From Cognatishimia maritima (GTDB lineage Bacteria > Pseudomonadota > Alphaproteobacteria > Rhodobacterales > Rhodobacteraceae): 64,000 bases of DNA. Of this stretch, positions 35,307 to 44,346 are shown in pieces; within the stretch, counting starts at the first letter, position 1, and every line of letters begins with the position of its first letter. A program made the position numbers and the translations under genes. The notes under the pieces are model-generated. The model was not told where the DNA came from. It saw only the letters and a list, made by a program, of their open reading frames with translations, and ran no database searches. The stretch spans positions 2,501 to 66,500 of the forward strand of contig NZ_FQWM01000004.1 of assembly GCF_900129685.1 (NCBI RefSeq), written 5' to 3'.

Positions 35307-35330
35307 GGGTCGGGTCCTTCCCGACCCTTC
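35307..35330 (+). terminator. Terminator of mscL
   Basis: GGGTCGGG (35307-35314) pairs with CCCGACCC (35320-35327) around TCCTT and is followed by TTCTTATT. Confidence 0.75.
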
Positions 35331-35347
35331 TTATTGTCACTGGGGTA

Positions 35348-36160
35348 ATGATAATGGACATGATTTGGGATTTCGCGATGGATCAGAGTGATCTGATCAT
35401 CAACGCCGTGAAAGCGCTTTTGGTGCTGATCGTCGGCTGGAGCATCGCCGGTATGGTCAGTCGCTTGATCCGCAAGAAAACCATCGCCAGCGCGAAAATT
35501 GACGACACGATTGGCAGCTTTGTCGCCTCTGTTGCGCGCTGGGTCATTCTGATTATCGTCGCGATCACCGTGCTTGGGCTTTTCGGCATTCAGGCGACCA
35601 GCCTTGTTGCCATTCTGGGTGCCGCGACTTTGGCCATCGGCATGGCGTTGCAGGGCACCCTGTCTGATCTGGCGGCTGGCTTTATGCTGATCATCTTCCG
35701 CCCCTATAAGCTGGGCCAATATGTGGACATCGCCGGTGCGGCGGGCACCGTGAAGGACATCAATCTTTTTGTCACCGAACTTGCGACTCCTGACAACGTT
35801 CAGATCATCGTGCCCAATGGGCAGGCGTGGGGCGCCGTGATCACCAATTTCTCGCATCACGAAACACGCCGCTGCGATCTCACGTTTGGCATCGACTACG
35901 GCGACGACATCGAAAAGGCCAAGGCGATCATTCTGCAACTGGCCGCTGAAAATGAGTATGTCATGTCTGATCCTGAACCTTGGGTGCGTGTGACGAACCT
36001 TGGAGACAGTTCTGTCGACATCACGACACGCCTCTGGTGCGAAGCTGCGGACTATTTTGAGCTGAAGTTCGGACTGACGCAAAGCGTGAAAGAAGCCTTT
36101 GACAAAGAAGGGATCACAATCCCTTATCCACATACGGTGGAGGTCAAGCGCCAAGCTTGA
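35348..36160 (+). CDS. MscS family small-conductance mechanosensitive channel
   Basis: A 270-residue protein with three membrane segments in the first 120 residues; the third is the pore helix GAATLAIGMALQGTLSDLAAGFMLIIFRPY (seen as GAATLAIGMALQGTLSDLAA, then GFMLII). A beta-rich cytoplasmic domain follows (VPNGQAWGAVITNFS). It releases solutes under membrane tension. The start is the ATG at 35348 or the in-frame one at 35354. It is in tandem with mscL, though a terminator separates them. Confidence 0.93.
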   Translation: MIMDMIWDFAMDQSDLIINAVKALLVLIVGWSIAGMVSRLIRKKTIASAKIDDTIGSFVASVARWVILIIVAITVLGLFGIQATSLVAILGAATLAIGMALQGTLSDLAAGFMLIIFRPYKLGQYVDIAGAAGTVKDINLFVTELATPDNVQIIVPNGQAWGAVITNFSHHETRRCDLTFGIDYGDDIEKAKAIILQLAAENEYVMSDPEPWVRVTNLGDSSVDITTRLWCEAADYFELKFGLTQSVKEAFDKEGITIPYPHTVEVKRQA

Positions 36161-36170
36161 TCTGCCAAGT

Positions 36171-36199
36171 GGGCGGGCCGATGAGGGGCGGCCCGCCCC
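36171..36199. terminator. Terminator hairpin after the MscS-type gene
   Basis: GGGCGGGCC (36171-36179) pairs with GGCCCGCCC (36190-36199) and is followed by CATTT. It lies between convergent genes. Confidence 0.6.
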
Positions 36200-36205
36200 A
36201 TTTCG

Positions 36206-36487
36206 CTACATCAAGATGATCTTGGAGGCCCCAGAGGCTTTCCGCATCTCATGCACGTGCGCGATCTCTGAGTCGCTGATCCAGCCCTGCGCGGCTTCCC
36301 TATCTTCGAATTGCAAAATGACGGTCACATTTGGGGCAGGGTCATCTCCCTCAATCACCGTCGCTTCTCGGGACACAGAAAGTGGTGTTGCGCCATGCTT
36401 AGCCATGGCAGGACCTGCGGCCTCGCGGTAGGCAGAAAAAGTCTCTTCATCTGTTACATTTAATGTTACGAGCGCATAAGCCGTCAT
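36206..36487 (-). CDS. DUF1330 domain-containing protein
   Basis: A 93-residue small protein of ferredoxin-like fold type. Signature segments are AYALVTLNVTDEETFSAYREAA at the start and VTVILQFEDREAAQGW. It is related to the dimeric alpha-beta barrel proteins; no role is assigned. It is divergent from the LysR-type gene, a common pairing for such small proteins. Confidence 0.87.
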   Translation of the reverse strand: MTAYALVTLNVTDEETFSAYREAAGPAMAKHGATPLSVSREATVIEGDDPAPNVTVILQFEDREAAQGWISDSEIAHVHEMRKASGASKIILM

Positions 36488-36586
36488 CGTCGTCTCCTAT
36501 TGAGTCTGCTGAGGCGACATTAGGTCCATGTCATTTGTTCAAAAACGATCATTGATGCGACCGTCATGTGCAGATATGATCATGGC

Positions 36587-37489
36587 ATGCTTGATTGGAA
36601 CGATCTCCGTTTTGTTTTGGAGTGCGCGCGGCACGGGGGCACCAGCGGTGCGGCGCGTTCGCTTGGGGTCAATCACGCGACGGTGGCACGGCGTATTGCT
36701 GCTGCCGAAGAAGCGCTGGGCGCGCGCCTGTTTGACCGGCTGCCAAGCGGCTATGTGCCGACCGAGGCGGGCTTGGATGCGGTGAAAACTGCTGAAATGA
36801 TGGAGGCTCTGCAGGATGACCTCTGTCGCCAGATTGGTGCGCGGGATACCGAGTTGCGCGGGACGTTGCGAGTGACAGCATCGCAGTTGTTGTTTCAGTT
36901 CTGCCTCGCAGAGATTGTGAGGGATTTTTCGGCGCTCTATCCCGAAATCAAAATCGAATTGATCGCGACAAACACATCGTTGAACCTTGCGCGACGTGAG
37001 GCAGATGTTGCGATCAGGTTTTCAAAAGATCCACCAGAAGCGTTGGTAGGGCGTCGGCTGTTTGAACAGCGTGGGGCGGTTTTTGCGTCCAAAAAGTTTC
37101 TTGAGAATGATCCGGGTGCAGATGCACCTTTGGATTGGATCAGGTTCGCCCATTGGCCGGGTCCACCTGCGGAAGTCAAAGCAGTCAGGCCTTTGAGACC
37201 CAAGCTTACCGTGGATGACAAGTCCGCTGCAATTGGGGCTGTGCGCGCTGGGATTGGGGCAACACGGCTGGCGTGTTTTTTAGGGGATAGCGATCCGGAT
37301 TTGGCGCGGGTTCCGAATATGCCGCTCTTTGCGCAACTGCCACTTTGGGTGCTGACCCATGCGGACCTTCGCGACGTTCCCCGGATTCGAGTCTTTCTAG
37401 ATTTTGTGACGCAGCGGCTTCTGGACCTAAAGCCGCTGTTTCAGGGAGAGGCAAAAGAAGGGGCGCCGAAGCACCCCGTCCTTGACTAG
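36587..37489 (+). CDS. LysR family transcriptional regulator
   Basis: A 300-residue regulator with the LysR winged helix at residues 1-60 (MLDWNDLRFVLECARHGGT, SLGVNHATVARRIAAAEE) and an effector-binding domain. The ATG at 36587 fits the family start LDWNDLRF. It ends exactly where the convergent ald stop begins, with no gap. Its divergent neighbour, the DUF1330 gene, is a possible target. Confidence 0.9.
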   Translation: MLDWNDLRFVLECARHGGTSGAARSLGVNHATVARRIAAAEEALGARLFDRLPSGYVPTEAGLDAVKTAEMMEALQDDLCRQIGARDTELRGTLRVTASQLLFQFCLAEIVRDFSALYPEIKIELIATNTSLNLARREADVAIRFSKDPPEALVGRRLFEQRGAVFASKKFLENDPGADAPLDWIRFAHWPGPPAEVKAVRPLRPKLTVDDKSAAIGAVRAGIGATRLACFLGDSDPDLARVPNMPLFAQLPLWVLTHADLRDVPRIRVFLDFVTQRLLDLKPLFQGEAKEGAPKHPVLD

Positions 37490-38608
37490 TTAAATTTTCA
37501 GCGCCAGCGATGGGGCCAGTACGTCCAGCCCGAGCGCCTTACCGACGGCGTAGTAGGTCAGCTTACCTGCATGCACGTTCAGGCCATTCAGTAGGTGCGG
37601 ATCGTCTTCGCAGGCCTGACGCCAGCCTTTGTCCGCTAGCGAAAGCATGAAAGGCAGCGTTGCGTTTCCAAGCGCTTGTGTCGAAGTACGTGCCACTGCG
37701 CCCGGCATGTTGGCCACGCAGTAGTGCATGATCCCGTCGACTTCGTAGATTGGATCAGCGTGGGTGGTCGCTTTGGAGGTCTCAAAACAGCCGCCTTGGT
37801 CGATGGCAACGTCCACAAGCACTGCGCCGGGTTTCATCTCGGACAGTTGCTCGCGCGTAATCAGCTTTGGCGCTGCCGCGCCCGGAATAAGAACCGCGCC
37901 GATAACCATATCCGCTTCGCGCACCAGCTTCGCCGTCGCGCCCGCAGTGGAGTATTGGTTCTTGAAGGTGCCGCCAAAGACGTCATCAAGGTATTTCAGA
38001 CGCGGCAATGAGCGGTCCAGAACCGTCACATCGGCACCCATACCTGCCGCGATTTTGGCCGCGTGGGTGCCTACGACACCACCACCAATGACGACAACTT
38101 TCGCTGGGGCCACACCAGGTACGCCGCCCATCAGGACGCCGCGACCACCATTGGCCTTTTGCAGGGTGTAGGCACCCACCTGAGGGGCCAAACGCCCCGC
38201 AACTTCGGACATTGGGGCCAGCAGGGGCAGACCACCCCGATCATCGGTTACCGTTTCATAGGCAATCGCAGTGCAGCCACTTTCCAGCAGATCGTGGGTT
38301 TGCGCAGGATCGGGCGCGAGGTGCAGGTAGGTGAACAGCAACTGACCTTCGCGCAGCATCTTGCGCTCAACCGCCTGCGGCTCTTTCACCTTCACGATCA
38401 TGTCTGCGGTGGCAAAAAGCTCTTCTGCCGTATCCAGCAGCACCGCACCGGCAGCTTCATAGTCTTCGTCCATGAAGCCAGCCCCAAGGCCTGCACCACG
38501 TTGAATGACCACAGAGTGGCCATGGTTCACAGCCTCACGGGCCGCATCTGGTGTCATACCGACGCGGAATTCCTGAGGTTTAATTTCTGTTGGGCAACCG
38601 ATTTTCAT
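37490..38608 (-). CDS. ald: Alanine dehydrogenase
   Basis: A 372-residue enzyme beginning [20 protein letters not shown]. The catalytic lysine region [10 protein letters not shown] (about K74) and [10 protein letters not shown] (about H96) are present, and the NAD-binding fold [20 protein letters not shown] is near 170-190. It reversibly converts L-alanine to pyruvate and ammonia with NAD. An Lrp/AsnC-type regulator is divergent from it, and an inverted repeat lies between them. Confidence 0.97.
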   Translation of the reverse strand: MKIGCPTEIKPQEFRVGMTPDAAREAVNHGHSVVIQRGAGLGAGFMDEDYEAAGAVLLDTAEELFATADMIVKVKEPQAVERKMLREGQLLFTYLHLAPDPAQTHDLLESGCTAIAYETVTDDRGGLPLLAPMSEVAGRLAPQVGAYTLQKANGGRGVLMGGVPGVAPAKVVVIGGGVVGTHAAKIAAGMGADVTVLDRSLPRLKYLDDVFGGTFKNQYSTAGATAKLVREADMVIGAVLIPGAAAPKLITREQLSEMKPGAVLVDVAIDQGGCFETSKATTHADPIYEVDGIMHYCVANMPGAVARTSTQALGNATLPFMLSLADKGWRQACEDDPHLLNGLNVHAGKLTYYAVGKALGLDVLAPSLALKI

Positions 38609-38697
38609 TTGTCTCTTCCCCGTTAAATCGATGGGAATAGAATGGCGCCATTTGCGACATATTTGCTGCTTTTTTCTCCATTATTTACATGTGCAGA

Positions 38698-38712
38698 TCG
38701 AAGAATCTTCGA
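38698..38712. promoter_or_regulatory. Inverted repeat in the ald promoter region
   Basis: TCGAAGA-A-TCTTCGA is a perfect 7-bp inverted repeat in the gap between ald and its divergent Lrp-type gene. Lrp/AsnC regulators bind 15-bp imperfect palindromes, so this fits as a binding site. Confidence 0.5.
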
Positions 38713-38747
38713 CTATGATGTCAATGTCTGCAAAAGGATTCACAAAA

Positions 38748-39206
38748 ATGTCGATTGATGAAACGGATCGTCGAATATTGAAGGTACTTCAGCAACAGGG
38801 CCGTATTTCGAACGCAGACCTGTCAGAGGCGGTGAATCTGTCGCCCTCAGCCTGCCACCGGCGCGTACATAGATTGGAGAAAGACGGCTATATCCGCAAC
38901 TATGTCGCGCTGCTGGACGCGCGCAAAATGAAAGTGCCGACCACTGTTTTTGTGGAAATCACGCTGTCAGGTCAGGCGGATGAGGTCCTTGAGGCCTTTG
39001 AAAAAGCGGTCGCGCGTATTCCCGACGTCTTGGAATGCCATCTGATGGCCGGAACAGCCGATTACATCCTGAAAGTTGTCGCCGAAAACACCGAAGACTT
39101 CGCGCGCATTCACCGCCAGTATTTGGCACGGCTGCCGGGGGTGGCGCAGATGCAAAGTTCCTTTGCTCTGCGTACCGTTTTCAAAACCACAGCTTTGCCC
39201 GTCTGA
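38748..39206 (+). CDS. Lrp/AsnC family regulator, probable regulator of ald
   Basis: A 152-residue protein (MSIDETDRRILKVLQQQGRI at the start, helix-turn-helix ISNADLSEAVNLSPSACHRR, C-terminal RAM domain with ECHLMAGTADYILKV). The ATG at 38748 is preferred; in-frame ATGs at 38715-38724 would add a short tail. In other Rhodobacterales and rhizobia the regulator divergent from ald (AldR/Bkd-like) responds to alanine. It converges on the yghU-type gene with no gap. Confidence 0.9.
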   Translation: MSIDETDRRILKVLQQQGRISNADLSEAVNLSPSACHRRVHRLEKDGYIRNYVALLDARKMKVPTTVFVEITLSGQADEVLEAFEKAVARIPDVLECHLMAGTADYILKVVAENTEDFARIHRQYLARLPGVAQMQSSFALRTVFKTTALPV

Positions 39207-40064
39207 TCAGACCGCAATCTTGTCCTGTGTTTGCGCGTCAAAATCACGCGCGTCATGACGCTCGCGCAATTGGAGATGCGGGTCGCCCGAAATTCGGTTG
39301 ACCATACGCCCGCGCTGTACGGCAGGGCGCGCGTCGATCTCTTTGGCCCACCGCATCACATTCGTGTAGCTTTCGACATCAAGGAACTCTGCGGCGCTGT
39401 AAAGCCGGCCCAGAACCAACTGCCCATACCAAGACCAAATCGCGATATCTGCGATTGTATAGTCTTCGCCAGCAATGAAAGCCTTGTCAGCCAACTGCCG
39501 GTCTAGCACATCCAACTGACGCTTGGCCTCCATCGCGAAGCGATCAATGGGGTACTGCCATTTCTCTGGTGCGTAGGCATAGAAGTGACCAAATCCGCCG
39601 CCCAAATAAGGCGCGCTGCCCATTTGCCAGAAAAGCCAGTTCAGCGTCTCAGTCCGACCTGCGATGTCGGTGGGCAGCAATGCGCCAAACTTCTCAGCCA
39701 AATACAGCAGGATAGAGCCCGATTCGAACACTCGCTGATCCGTTTCAGTGTCGAGCAGTGCTGGAATTTTGGAGTTCGGGTTTACTTCGACAAAGCCGCT
39801 GCCAAACTGGTCACCGTCTCCGATTTTGATCACCCAAGCGTCATATTCGGCACCGCTGTGCCCCAGCGCAAGCAACTCTTCGAGCATCACCGTGACCTTC
39901 ACGCCATTGGGTGTTGCCAGTGAATAAAGCTGCAGCGGGTGTTTTCCCTTGGGCAACACTTTTTCATGTGTCGCGCCAGAAATCGGGCGGTTGATGCTGG
40001 CGAATTCGCCACCATTTTTCTGCTCCCATGTCCAGACTTTGGGCGGGGTGTAGGTGTCAGTTAT
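39207..40064 (-). CDS. yghU: YghU-type glutathione-dependent disulfide-bond oxidoreductase, ATA at the expected start
   Basis: Family members begin MTDTYTPPKVW; here the sequence reads TDTYTPPKVWTWEQKNGG right after an ATA codon at 40062-40064, with AAGG about 10 bases before it and a stop just upstream. This gives 285 residues, the normal length of this GST-like protein, with the thioredoxin-like domain at LQLYSLATPNGVKVTVMLEE and NPNSKIPALLD. The only usual start codons further in are a GTG/TTG pair at the VLPKGKH segment (39959-39962), which would cut about 35 conserved residues. Either the ATG has mutated to ATA or ATA/CTG is used. Confidence 0.75.
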   Translation of the reverse strand: MTDTYTPPKVWTWEQKNGGEFASINRPISGATHEKVLPKGKHPLQLYSLATPNGVKVTVMLEELLALGHSGAEYDAWVIKIGDGDQFGSGFVEVNPNSKIPALLDTETDQRVFESGSILLYLAEKFGALLPTDIAGRTETLNWLFWQMGSAPYLGGGFGHFYAYAPEKWQYPIDRFAMEAKRQLDVLDRQLADKAFIAGEDYTIADIAIWSWYGQLVLGRLYSAAEFLDVESYTNVMRWAKEIDARPAVQRGRMVNRISGDPHLQLRERHDARDFDAQTQDKIAV

Positions 40065-40190
40065 CAGTCAGCCTTGTGTTTCACAGTCCAAAGCAACCTA
40101 GTGCTGCAGGCGCGAAGGTCAAACCGAGTCCCGAAAACGTGATCGGCCTTCTGACTTGGAAAATAAGTTTTGCTTGCTAGAAACGACAAA

Positions 40191-40214
40191 CCCCCAAGAT
40201 TTTCACCTTGGGGG
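40191..40214 (-). terminator. Terminator of rpsU
   Basis: On the minus strand, CCCCCAAG pairs with CTTGGGGG (40191-40198 and 40207-40214) and TTTGTCGTTT follows. Confidence 0.7.
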
Positions 40215-40247
40215 TCGTCAATTCTTGTGTGTCCAAGCTGGACCTGC

Positions 40248-40454
40248 TTAGAGCAGACCTTCGCGCTGGGCTTTCTTACGTGCCAATTTACGGGCACGGC
40301 GGATCGCTTCAGCTTTCTCACGCGCTTTTTTCTCAGACGGCTTCTCGAAATGTTGCTTGAGCTTCATTTCACGGAAGACACCTTCACGCTGTAGCTTTTT
40401 CTTCAGGGCACGAAGCGCCTGATCGACGTTGTTGTCGCGAACACTAACCTGCAT
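40248..40454 (-). CDS. rpsU: 30S ribosomal protein S21
   Basis: A 68-residue very basic protein starting [20 protein letters not shown], the standard alphaproteobacterial S21. It helps mRNA binding at the start of translation. The gene stands alone with a terminator at 40191. Confidence 0.97.
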   Translation of the reverse strand: MQVSVRDNNVDQALRALKKKLQREGVFREMKLKQHFEKPSEKKAREKAEAIRRARKLARKKAQREGLL

Positions 40455-40566
40455 GTGGTTTTCACCACCTTTCTAAGTTGAAGTTGCAATAAGATTGCAG
40501 GAACCGCCCCTATAGCAAAGGCATTATCTTCTGTCTAGTATGCCGCGAACCATCGGGAGAGCGACC

Positions 40567-41238
40567 ATGAGCGACACAATTAAGATGCAACTGGTTGATG
40601 CTGCTTTGCCGCATGTGGCCTTTGACGGCTGGAGCGATGAGACATTTGAGGCCGCTGTCGTGGATGCCGACGTCAACCCAACGGTTGCAAAGGCCGTATG
40701 CCCACGTGGCGCTGTCGATCTCGCCGTGGCTTTCCATGAACGTGGGGATGTGCAGATGCGTGCGGCGTTAGAAGCCGCAGATCTGAGTGACATGCGATTC
40801 CGGGATCGCGTAGCTTTTGCAGTGAAAACGCGGTTGGAGCTTTGCGACGACAAAGAGGTCGTGCGGCGCGGCACGACGCTTTTCGCGTTGCCCCAACATG
40901 CGGCGACGGGCACAAAGCTGATTTGGGGCACAGCAGATGCGATCTGGACCGCATTGGGCGATACGTCAGATGATATCAACTGGTATTCAAAGCGGGCAAC
41001 TCTGTCTGCGGTTTACGGTTCAACCGTGTTGTATTGGCTTGGCGATGAGAGCGAAGCCCATGCCGACACATGGGCCTTTCTGGATCGTCGCATCGACAAC
41101 GTTATGCAGTTTGAAAAAGCCAAGGCGGCTTTCAACAAAAGCCCTTTTGCAAAGATCATGGCGGGTCCCTTAGTCGCGCTTGGCCGCGTGAAGGCCCCCG
41201 AGAAAACGCCCCCGATGCCGGGACGTTGGAACGACTGA
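40567..41238 (+). CDS. COQ9 family ubiquinone-biosynthesis protein
   Basis: A 223-residue protein beginning MSDTIKMQLVDAALPHVAFDGWS, a TetR-like helical fold without DNA-binding role. The COQ9 domain follows (WYSKRATLSAVYGSTVLYWLGD near residues 139-160), and the C-terminus has a membrane-leaning helix. COQ9 presents ubiquinone precursors to COQ7-type hydroxylases. The ATG at 40567 follows GGGAGAGCGACC. Next is a quinone-oxidoreductase gene after 25 bases. Confidence 0.9.
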   Translation: MSDTIKMQLVDAALPHVAFDGWSDETFEAAVVDADVNPTVAKAVCPRGAVDLAVAFHERGDVQMRAALEAADLSDMRFRDRVAFAVKTRLELCDDKEVVRRGTTLFALPQHAATGTKLIWGTADAIWTALGDTSDDINWYSKRATLSAVYGSTVLYWLGDESEAHADTWAFLDRRIDNVMQFEKAKAAFNKSPFAKIMAGPLVALGRVKAPEKTPPMPGRWND

Positions 41239-41263
41239 ATTCTCAAGACAAGGTAGGCAAACT

Positions 41264-42244
41264 ATGAGCGATCTCATGCGCGCGATTGAAATCTCTGAGC
41301 CGGGTGGACCGGATGTGTTGCGCCCCTGTGAGCAGCCGATCCCGACACCGGGGGCGGGTGAGGTACTGATCAAAGTGGCCTATGCCGGGGTCAATCGGCC
41401 TGATGCGCTGCAGCGCGCGGGGCTTTATCGCCCGCCTGCCTCGGCCAGCCCGCTGCCGGGGTTGGAGGCCGCCGGTACAATTGCGGCTGTTGGCCCAAAT
41501 GTGACGGATTGGAAAGAGGGCGACGCGGTTTGCGCATTGCTGCCGGGCGGGGGCTATGCCGAGTATGTGCTGACCCCGGCGGCGCATTGCCTGCCGGTCC
41601 CGGAGGGCATGGGCCTGCGCGAAGCGGCGTGTCTGCCGGAAACCTTTTTCACCGTCTGGAGCAACGTCTTTGATCGCGGGGGCCTGCAAGCAGGCGAGCG
41701 ATTCTTGGTGCACGGTGGCAGTTCCGGGATTGGCACGACGGCAATCCAGTTGGCCAATGCCTTGGGTGCGCGGGTCTTTGCAACGGCGGGCAGCGCAGAA
41801 AAATGTGCGGTTTGCCTGCAGCTTGGGGCTGAGCAGGCGGTGAATTACCGGGAGGCAGATTTTGTTGAGGTGCTAAAGGCAGAGGGCGGGGCCAACCTGA
41901 TCCTCGATATGGTCGGCGGGGACTACCTGCCGCGCAACGTCAAAGCGCTGGCAACTGAGGGCCGTTTGGTCCAAATCGGATTCCTGCAAGGCCCAAAAGT
42001 AGAACTGAACTTTGCGCAGGTGATGCTGCGGCGTTTGACCATCACCGGTTCCACCCTGCGTCCGCAAAGCGATCTGGCGAAAGCCAAAATCGCCGAGGCG
42101 CTGCTGGAAAAGGTATGGCCACTTTTGGAAGCCGGTCGCATTGCGCCGGTTATGGATTCCGAATTCGGGCTTGAGGACGCAGCCAAGGCGCACGCGCATA
42201 TGGAAGGTGGCGCTCATATCGGAAAGATTGTTCTGAAGGTGTAA
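41264..42244 (+). CDS. NAD(P)H quinone oxidoreductase (zinc-free alcohol dehydrogenase family)
   Basis: A 326-residue medium-chain dehydrogenase/reductase of the quinone oxidoreductase (Qor/PIG3) branch. It lacks zinc-ligand cysteines. The segments VAYAGVNRPDALQRAGLY, LEAAGTIAAVG, and FLVHGGSSGIGTTAIQLANALGARVF (seen in parts such as VHGGSSGIGTTAIQLA) mark NADPH binding. It probably reduces quinones or reactive enones. Confidence 0.92.
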   Translation: MSDLMRAIEISEPGGPDVLRPCEQPIPTPGAGEVLIKVAYAGVNRPDALQRAGLYRPPASASPLPGLEAAGTIAAVGPNVTDWKEGDAVCALLPGGGYAEYVLTPAAHCLPVPEGMGLREAACLPETFFTVWSNVFDRGGLQAGERFLVHGGSSGIGTTAIQLANALGARVFATAGSAEKCAVCLQLGAEQAVNYREADFVEVLKAEGGANLILDMVGGDYLPRNVKALATEGRLVQIGFLQGPKVELNFAQVMLRRLTITGSTLRPQSDLAKAKIAEALLEKVWPLLEAGRIAPVMDSEFGLEDAAKAHAHMEGGAHIGKIVLKV

Positions 42245-42251
42245 CTGCGCA

Positions 42252-42312
42252 GGGGCTTTGCCCCTCAGCGCTGCGCGCTTTCACCCCAGAGTATTTATGC
42301 AAAGGTGAATTA
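42252..42312 (+). repeat. Intergenic repeat element B
   Basis: Hairpin GGGGC-TTT-GCCCC (42252-42264) and hairpin AGCGC-TGC-GCGCT are followed by CACCCCAGAGTATTTATGC and AAAGGTGAATT. It has the layout of element A at 23580-23638 with stem bases changed in pairs. It lies between convergent genes and could act as a terminator for both. Confidence 0.65.
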
Positions 42313-42948
42313 GCGGATTGGCGCAAAGAGTGCATCCGTCAAGGTGCAGTCTTTGATCACATCACGCCCGCAAGGGACGGGGTCTAGTGCCTTGGAAAGG
42401 CAAATACGGGCTTCCTGAATGTGACCTTGTTTGCATGTGATCGTCACACTGTCTGCTGTGAGCTGCGGGTTTTCCTTTAGAAATGCTTCTTCAATGAGCT
42501 GCGCGGGAAGGCGAACCGGTGCGGTGAGTTTCCTGAATATTTGCGGCCTTTGGATGGCGGTATAGGCGTTGCGGGAGTGATCATAATAGGCCTCAGCCGA
42601 GAGCCCTGAACATGTGCCGTGTTTTTTCCACTGATGCCACGCGAGACCTGAGGTGCCCATGATGTCTGCCATCTCTGCCGTCATGCGGCGAGACGGCGCG
42701 CGTTCGCTGCTACGGCAATAGCTGGGCCAGCCTTGATGATACTGCGGCCAAAGGCCATGGAGAATCCATCCGTGATCTTCGCGCGGGTTACATTGCGGCG
42801 ACTGTTTCGCGTCACCTTCGATGGCGCACCAATTTGGCGACCAACTGAGCGCCAAGACATAGTAGTCAAACACGCCCGCCTTCTCGCCTTCAGCTGACGC
42901 ATGTGTTGCGCAGGCAATTGCCAGCAAGGCTGATCGCAGAAACCGCAT
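42310..42948 (-). CDS. Ribonuclease T2 family protein
   Basis: A 212-residue protein with a signal peptide (about residues 1-19, ending THASA) and the two RNase T2 catalytic segments: CAS I HGLWPQY (about residues 64-70) and CAS II WHQWKKHGTC (about 104-113) with its histidine pair. It should act in the periplasm or outside the cell on RNA, making 2',3'-cyclic ends. It is divergent from trcR. Confidence 0.92.
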   Translation of the reverse strand: MRFLRSALLAIACATHASAEGEKAGVFDYYVLALSWSPNWCAIEGDAKQSPQCNPREDHGWILHGLWPQYHQGWPSYCRSSERAPSRRMTAEMADIMGTSGLAWHQWKKHGTCSGLSAEAYYDHSRNAYTAIQRPQIFRKLTAPVRLPAQLIEEAFLKENPQLTADSVTITCKQGHIQEARICLSKALDPVPCGRDVIKDCTLTDALFAPIR

Positions 42949-43081
42949 TCACTCTTTCCTTTTTTCGCCAGCCGCACTATATCGGCTCCAAGTTCCCCTA
43001 CAACGGAAACCCGCATCCCCCCAAAGGATGCCGTCAGACCGAAAGTCTGGCGAGGGGACAACTGTATTCTAGGAGGCCAAA

Positions 43082-43849
43082 ATGGCGAAACCGATTATGG
43101 CAAAAGCCACCGCTGTGTGGTTGGTCGATAACACCACAATCAGCTTCAAGCAGATTGCGGACTTCGTGGGTATGCACGAGTTGGAAATTCAAGGCATCGC
43201 AGATGGCGATGTGGCGGCGGGCGTAAAAGGATTTGATCCGGTTGCCAACAACCAGCTGACCCAGGACGAGATTGACGCCGCAGAGGGCAACACACAGCAC
43301 AAGCTGAAACTGAAGTTTAATGCAGCGGCCGTCGGCGAAGAAAAACGCCGCGGCCCGCGTTATACGCCGCTGTCCAAGCGTCAGGACCGCCCGAATTCGA
43401 TCCTGTGGCTGGTGAAATTCCACCCGGAACTGTCTGACGGCCAGATCGCGAAACTGGTTGGCACAACCAAACCGACCATTCAGTCGATCCGGGAACGCAC
43501 CCATTGGAACATCTCCAACATGCAGCCTATCGACCCGGTTGCGCTGGGCCTGTGTAAGCAGTCAGAGCTTGACGCTGCGGTTCAGAAAGCCGCTGCAAAG
43601 CAAGCCGCCGAAGGCAAAGTCATGAGCGACGATGAGCGTCGTAAGCTGGTCTCGACCGAGCAATCGCTTGAGATGGAAGCAGAGCCACGCATTCCAACCG
43701 CCATTGAAGGTCTGGAAACCTTCACTTTGGGCGGGGGCAATTCTTCAGATCTGGACGATCCGCGTGAAGAGGACAAAGACTTTTCTGATGCGGACAGTTT
43801 CTTTAGCCTGCCAAACAATGATGATGACGAGGAAGACGATCAGCCTTGA
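43082..43849 (+). CDS. DUF1013 / TrcR-type cell cycle transcriptional regulator
   Basis: A 255-residue protein matching DUF1013, which in Caulobacter is the TrcR regulator that binds with RNA polymerase at many genes. The N-terminus is MAKPIMAKATAVWLVDNTTI with helix-turn-helix-like FKQIADFVGMHELEIQGIADG and GQIAKLVGTTKPTIQSIRE. A very acidic C-terminal tail follows (about residues 218-255). It is confined to alphaproteobacteria. The start follows AGGAGGCCAAA. Confidence 0.87.
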   Translation: MAKPIMAKATAVWLVDNTTISFKQIADFVGMHELEIQGIADGDVAAGVKGFDPVANNQLTQDEIDAAEGNTQHKLKLKFNAAAVGEEKRRGPRYTPLSKRQDRPNSILWLVKFHPELSDGQIAKLVGTTKPTIQSIRERTHWNISNMQPIDPVALGLCKQSELDAAVQKAAAKQAAEGKVMSDDERRKLVSTEQSLEMEAEPRIPTAIEGLETFTLGGGNSSDLDDPREEDKDFSDADSFFSLPNNDDDEEDDQP

Positions 43850-43876
43850 TCGGGTGCCTTACACGAACATGCCAAT

Positions 43877-43908
43877 GGCCCGCATATTTCTGCGGGCCTT
43901 TTCTTTTG
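43877..43908 (+). terminator. Terminator of the trcR-type gene
   Basis: GGCCCGCA (43877-43884) pairs with TGCGGGCC (43891-43898), followed by TTTTCTTTT. Confidence 0.9.
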
Positions 43909-43913
43909 TTCGG

Positions 43914-44297
43914 TCACCCTGCAACCGGAGAGCAGATTTCGATCAGGAACCCATTCGGGTCCGTCACATAGGAAATACGCTGGCCCCAAGGTTGATCGGA
44001 GGGTTCCGACACGGGCTGCGCGCCTGCCGCGACCGCTTTGGCGAAATCCCCGTCAACGTCATCTGTTTCAAAGGCCAGTTCGAAGACCGGGCTTTGTGAG
44101 GAAGCCTCGCCCGGTGTCTTACCAAGGCTGCGCATTAGAGATTTGGCAGAGAAAGCAAGCTTGGTTTCCCCGGTGACTAACTCTCCGTAGTCGTTGCTAT
44201 CGTGAAGAAACCCGATTTCAAACCCAAAGGCCGTTTTGTAGAATTTCAGTGTCGCGGGGACATCTTCGACGTAGAGAATATTGTATCTGAAAATCAT
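43914..44297 (-). CDS. VOC (glyoxalase/bleomycin resistance) family protein
   Basis: A 127-residue protein of the vicinal oxygen chelate fold with two beta-alpha-beta-beta-beta repeats: ILYVEDVPATLKFYKTAFGFE in the first half and VFELAFETDDVDGDFAKAVAAGA, then NGFLIEICSP at the end. The exact reaction is unknown. It follows the trcR-type gene convergently and precedes a DUF2306 gene on the same strand. Confidence 0.9.
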   Translation of the reverse strand: MIFRYNILYVEDVPATLKFYKTAFGFEIGFLHDSNDYGELVTGETKLAFSAKSLMRSLGKTPGEASSQSPVFELAFETDDVDGDFAKAVAAGAQPVSEPSDQPWGQRISYVTDPNGFLIEICSPVAG

Positions 44298-44346
44298 GTT
44301 GTGATCCTACCATTTTGCTTGAGTTGATAGAACAACATCATGTCAC

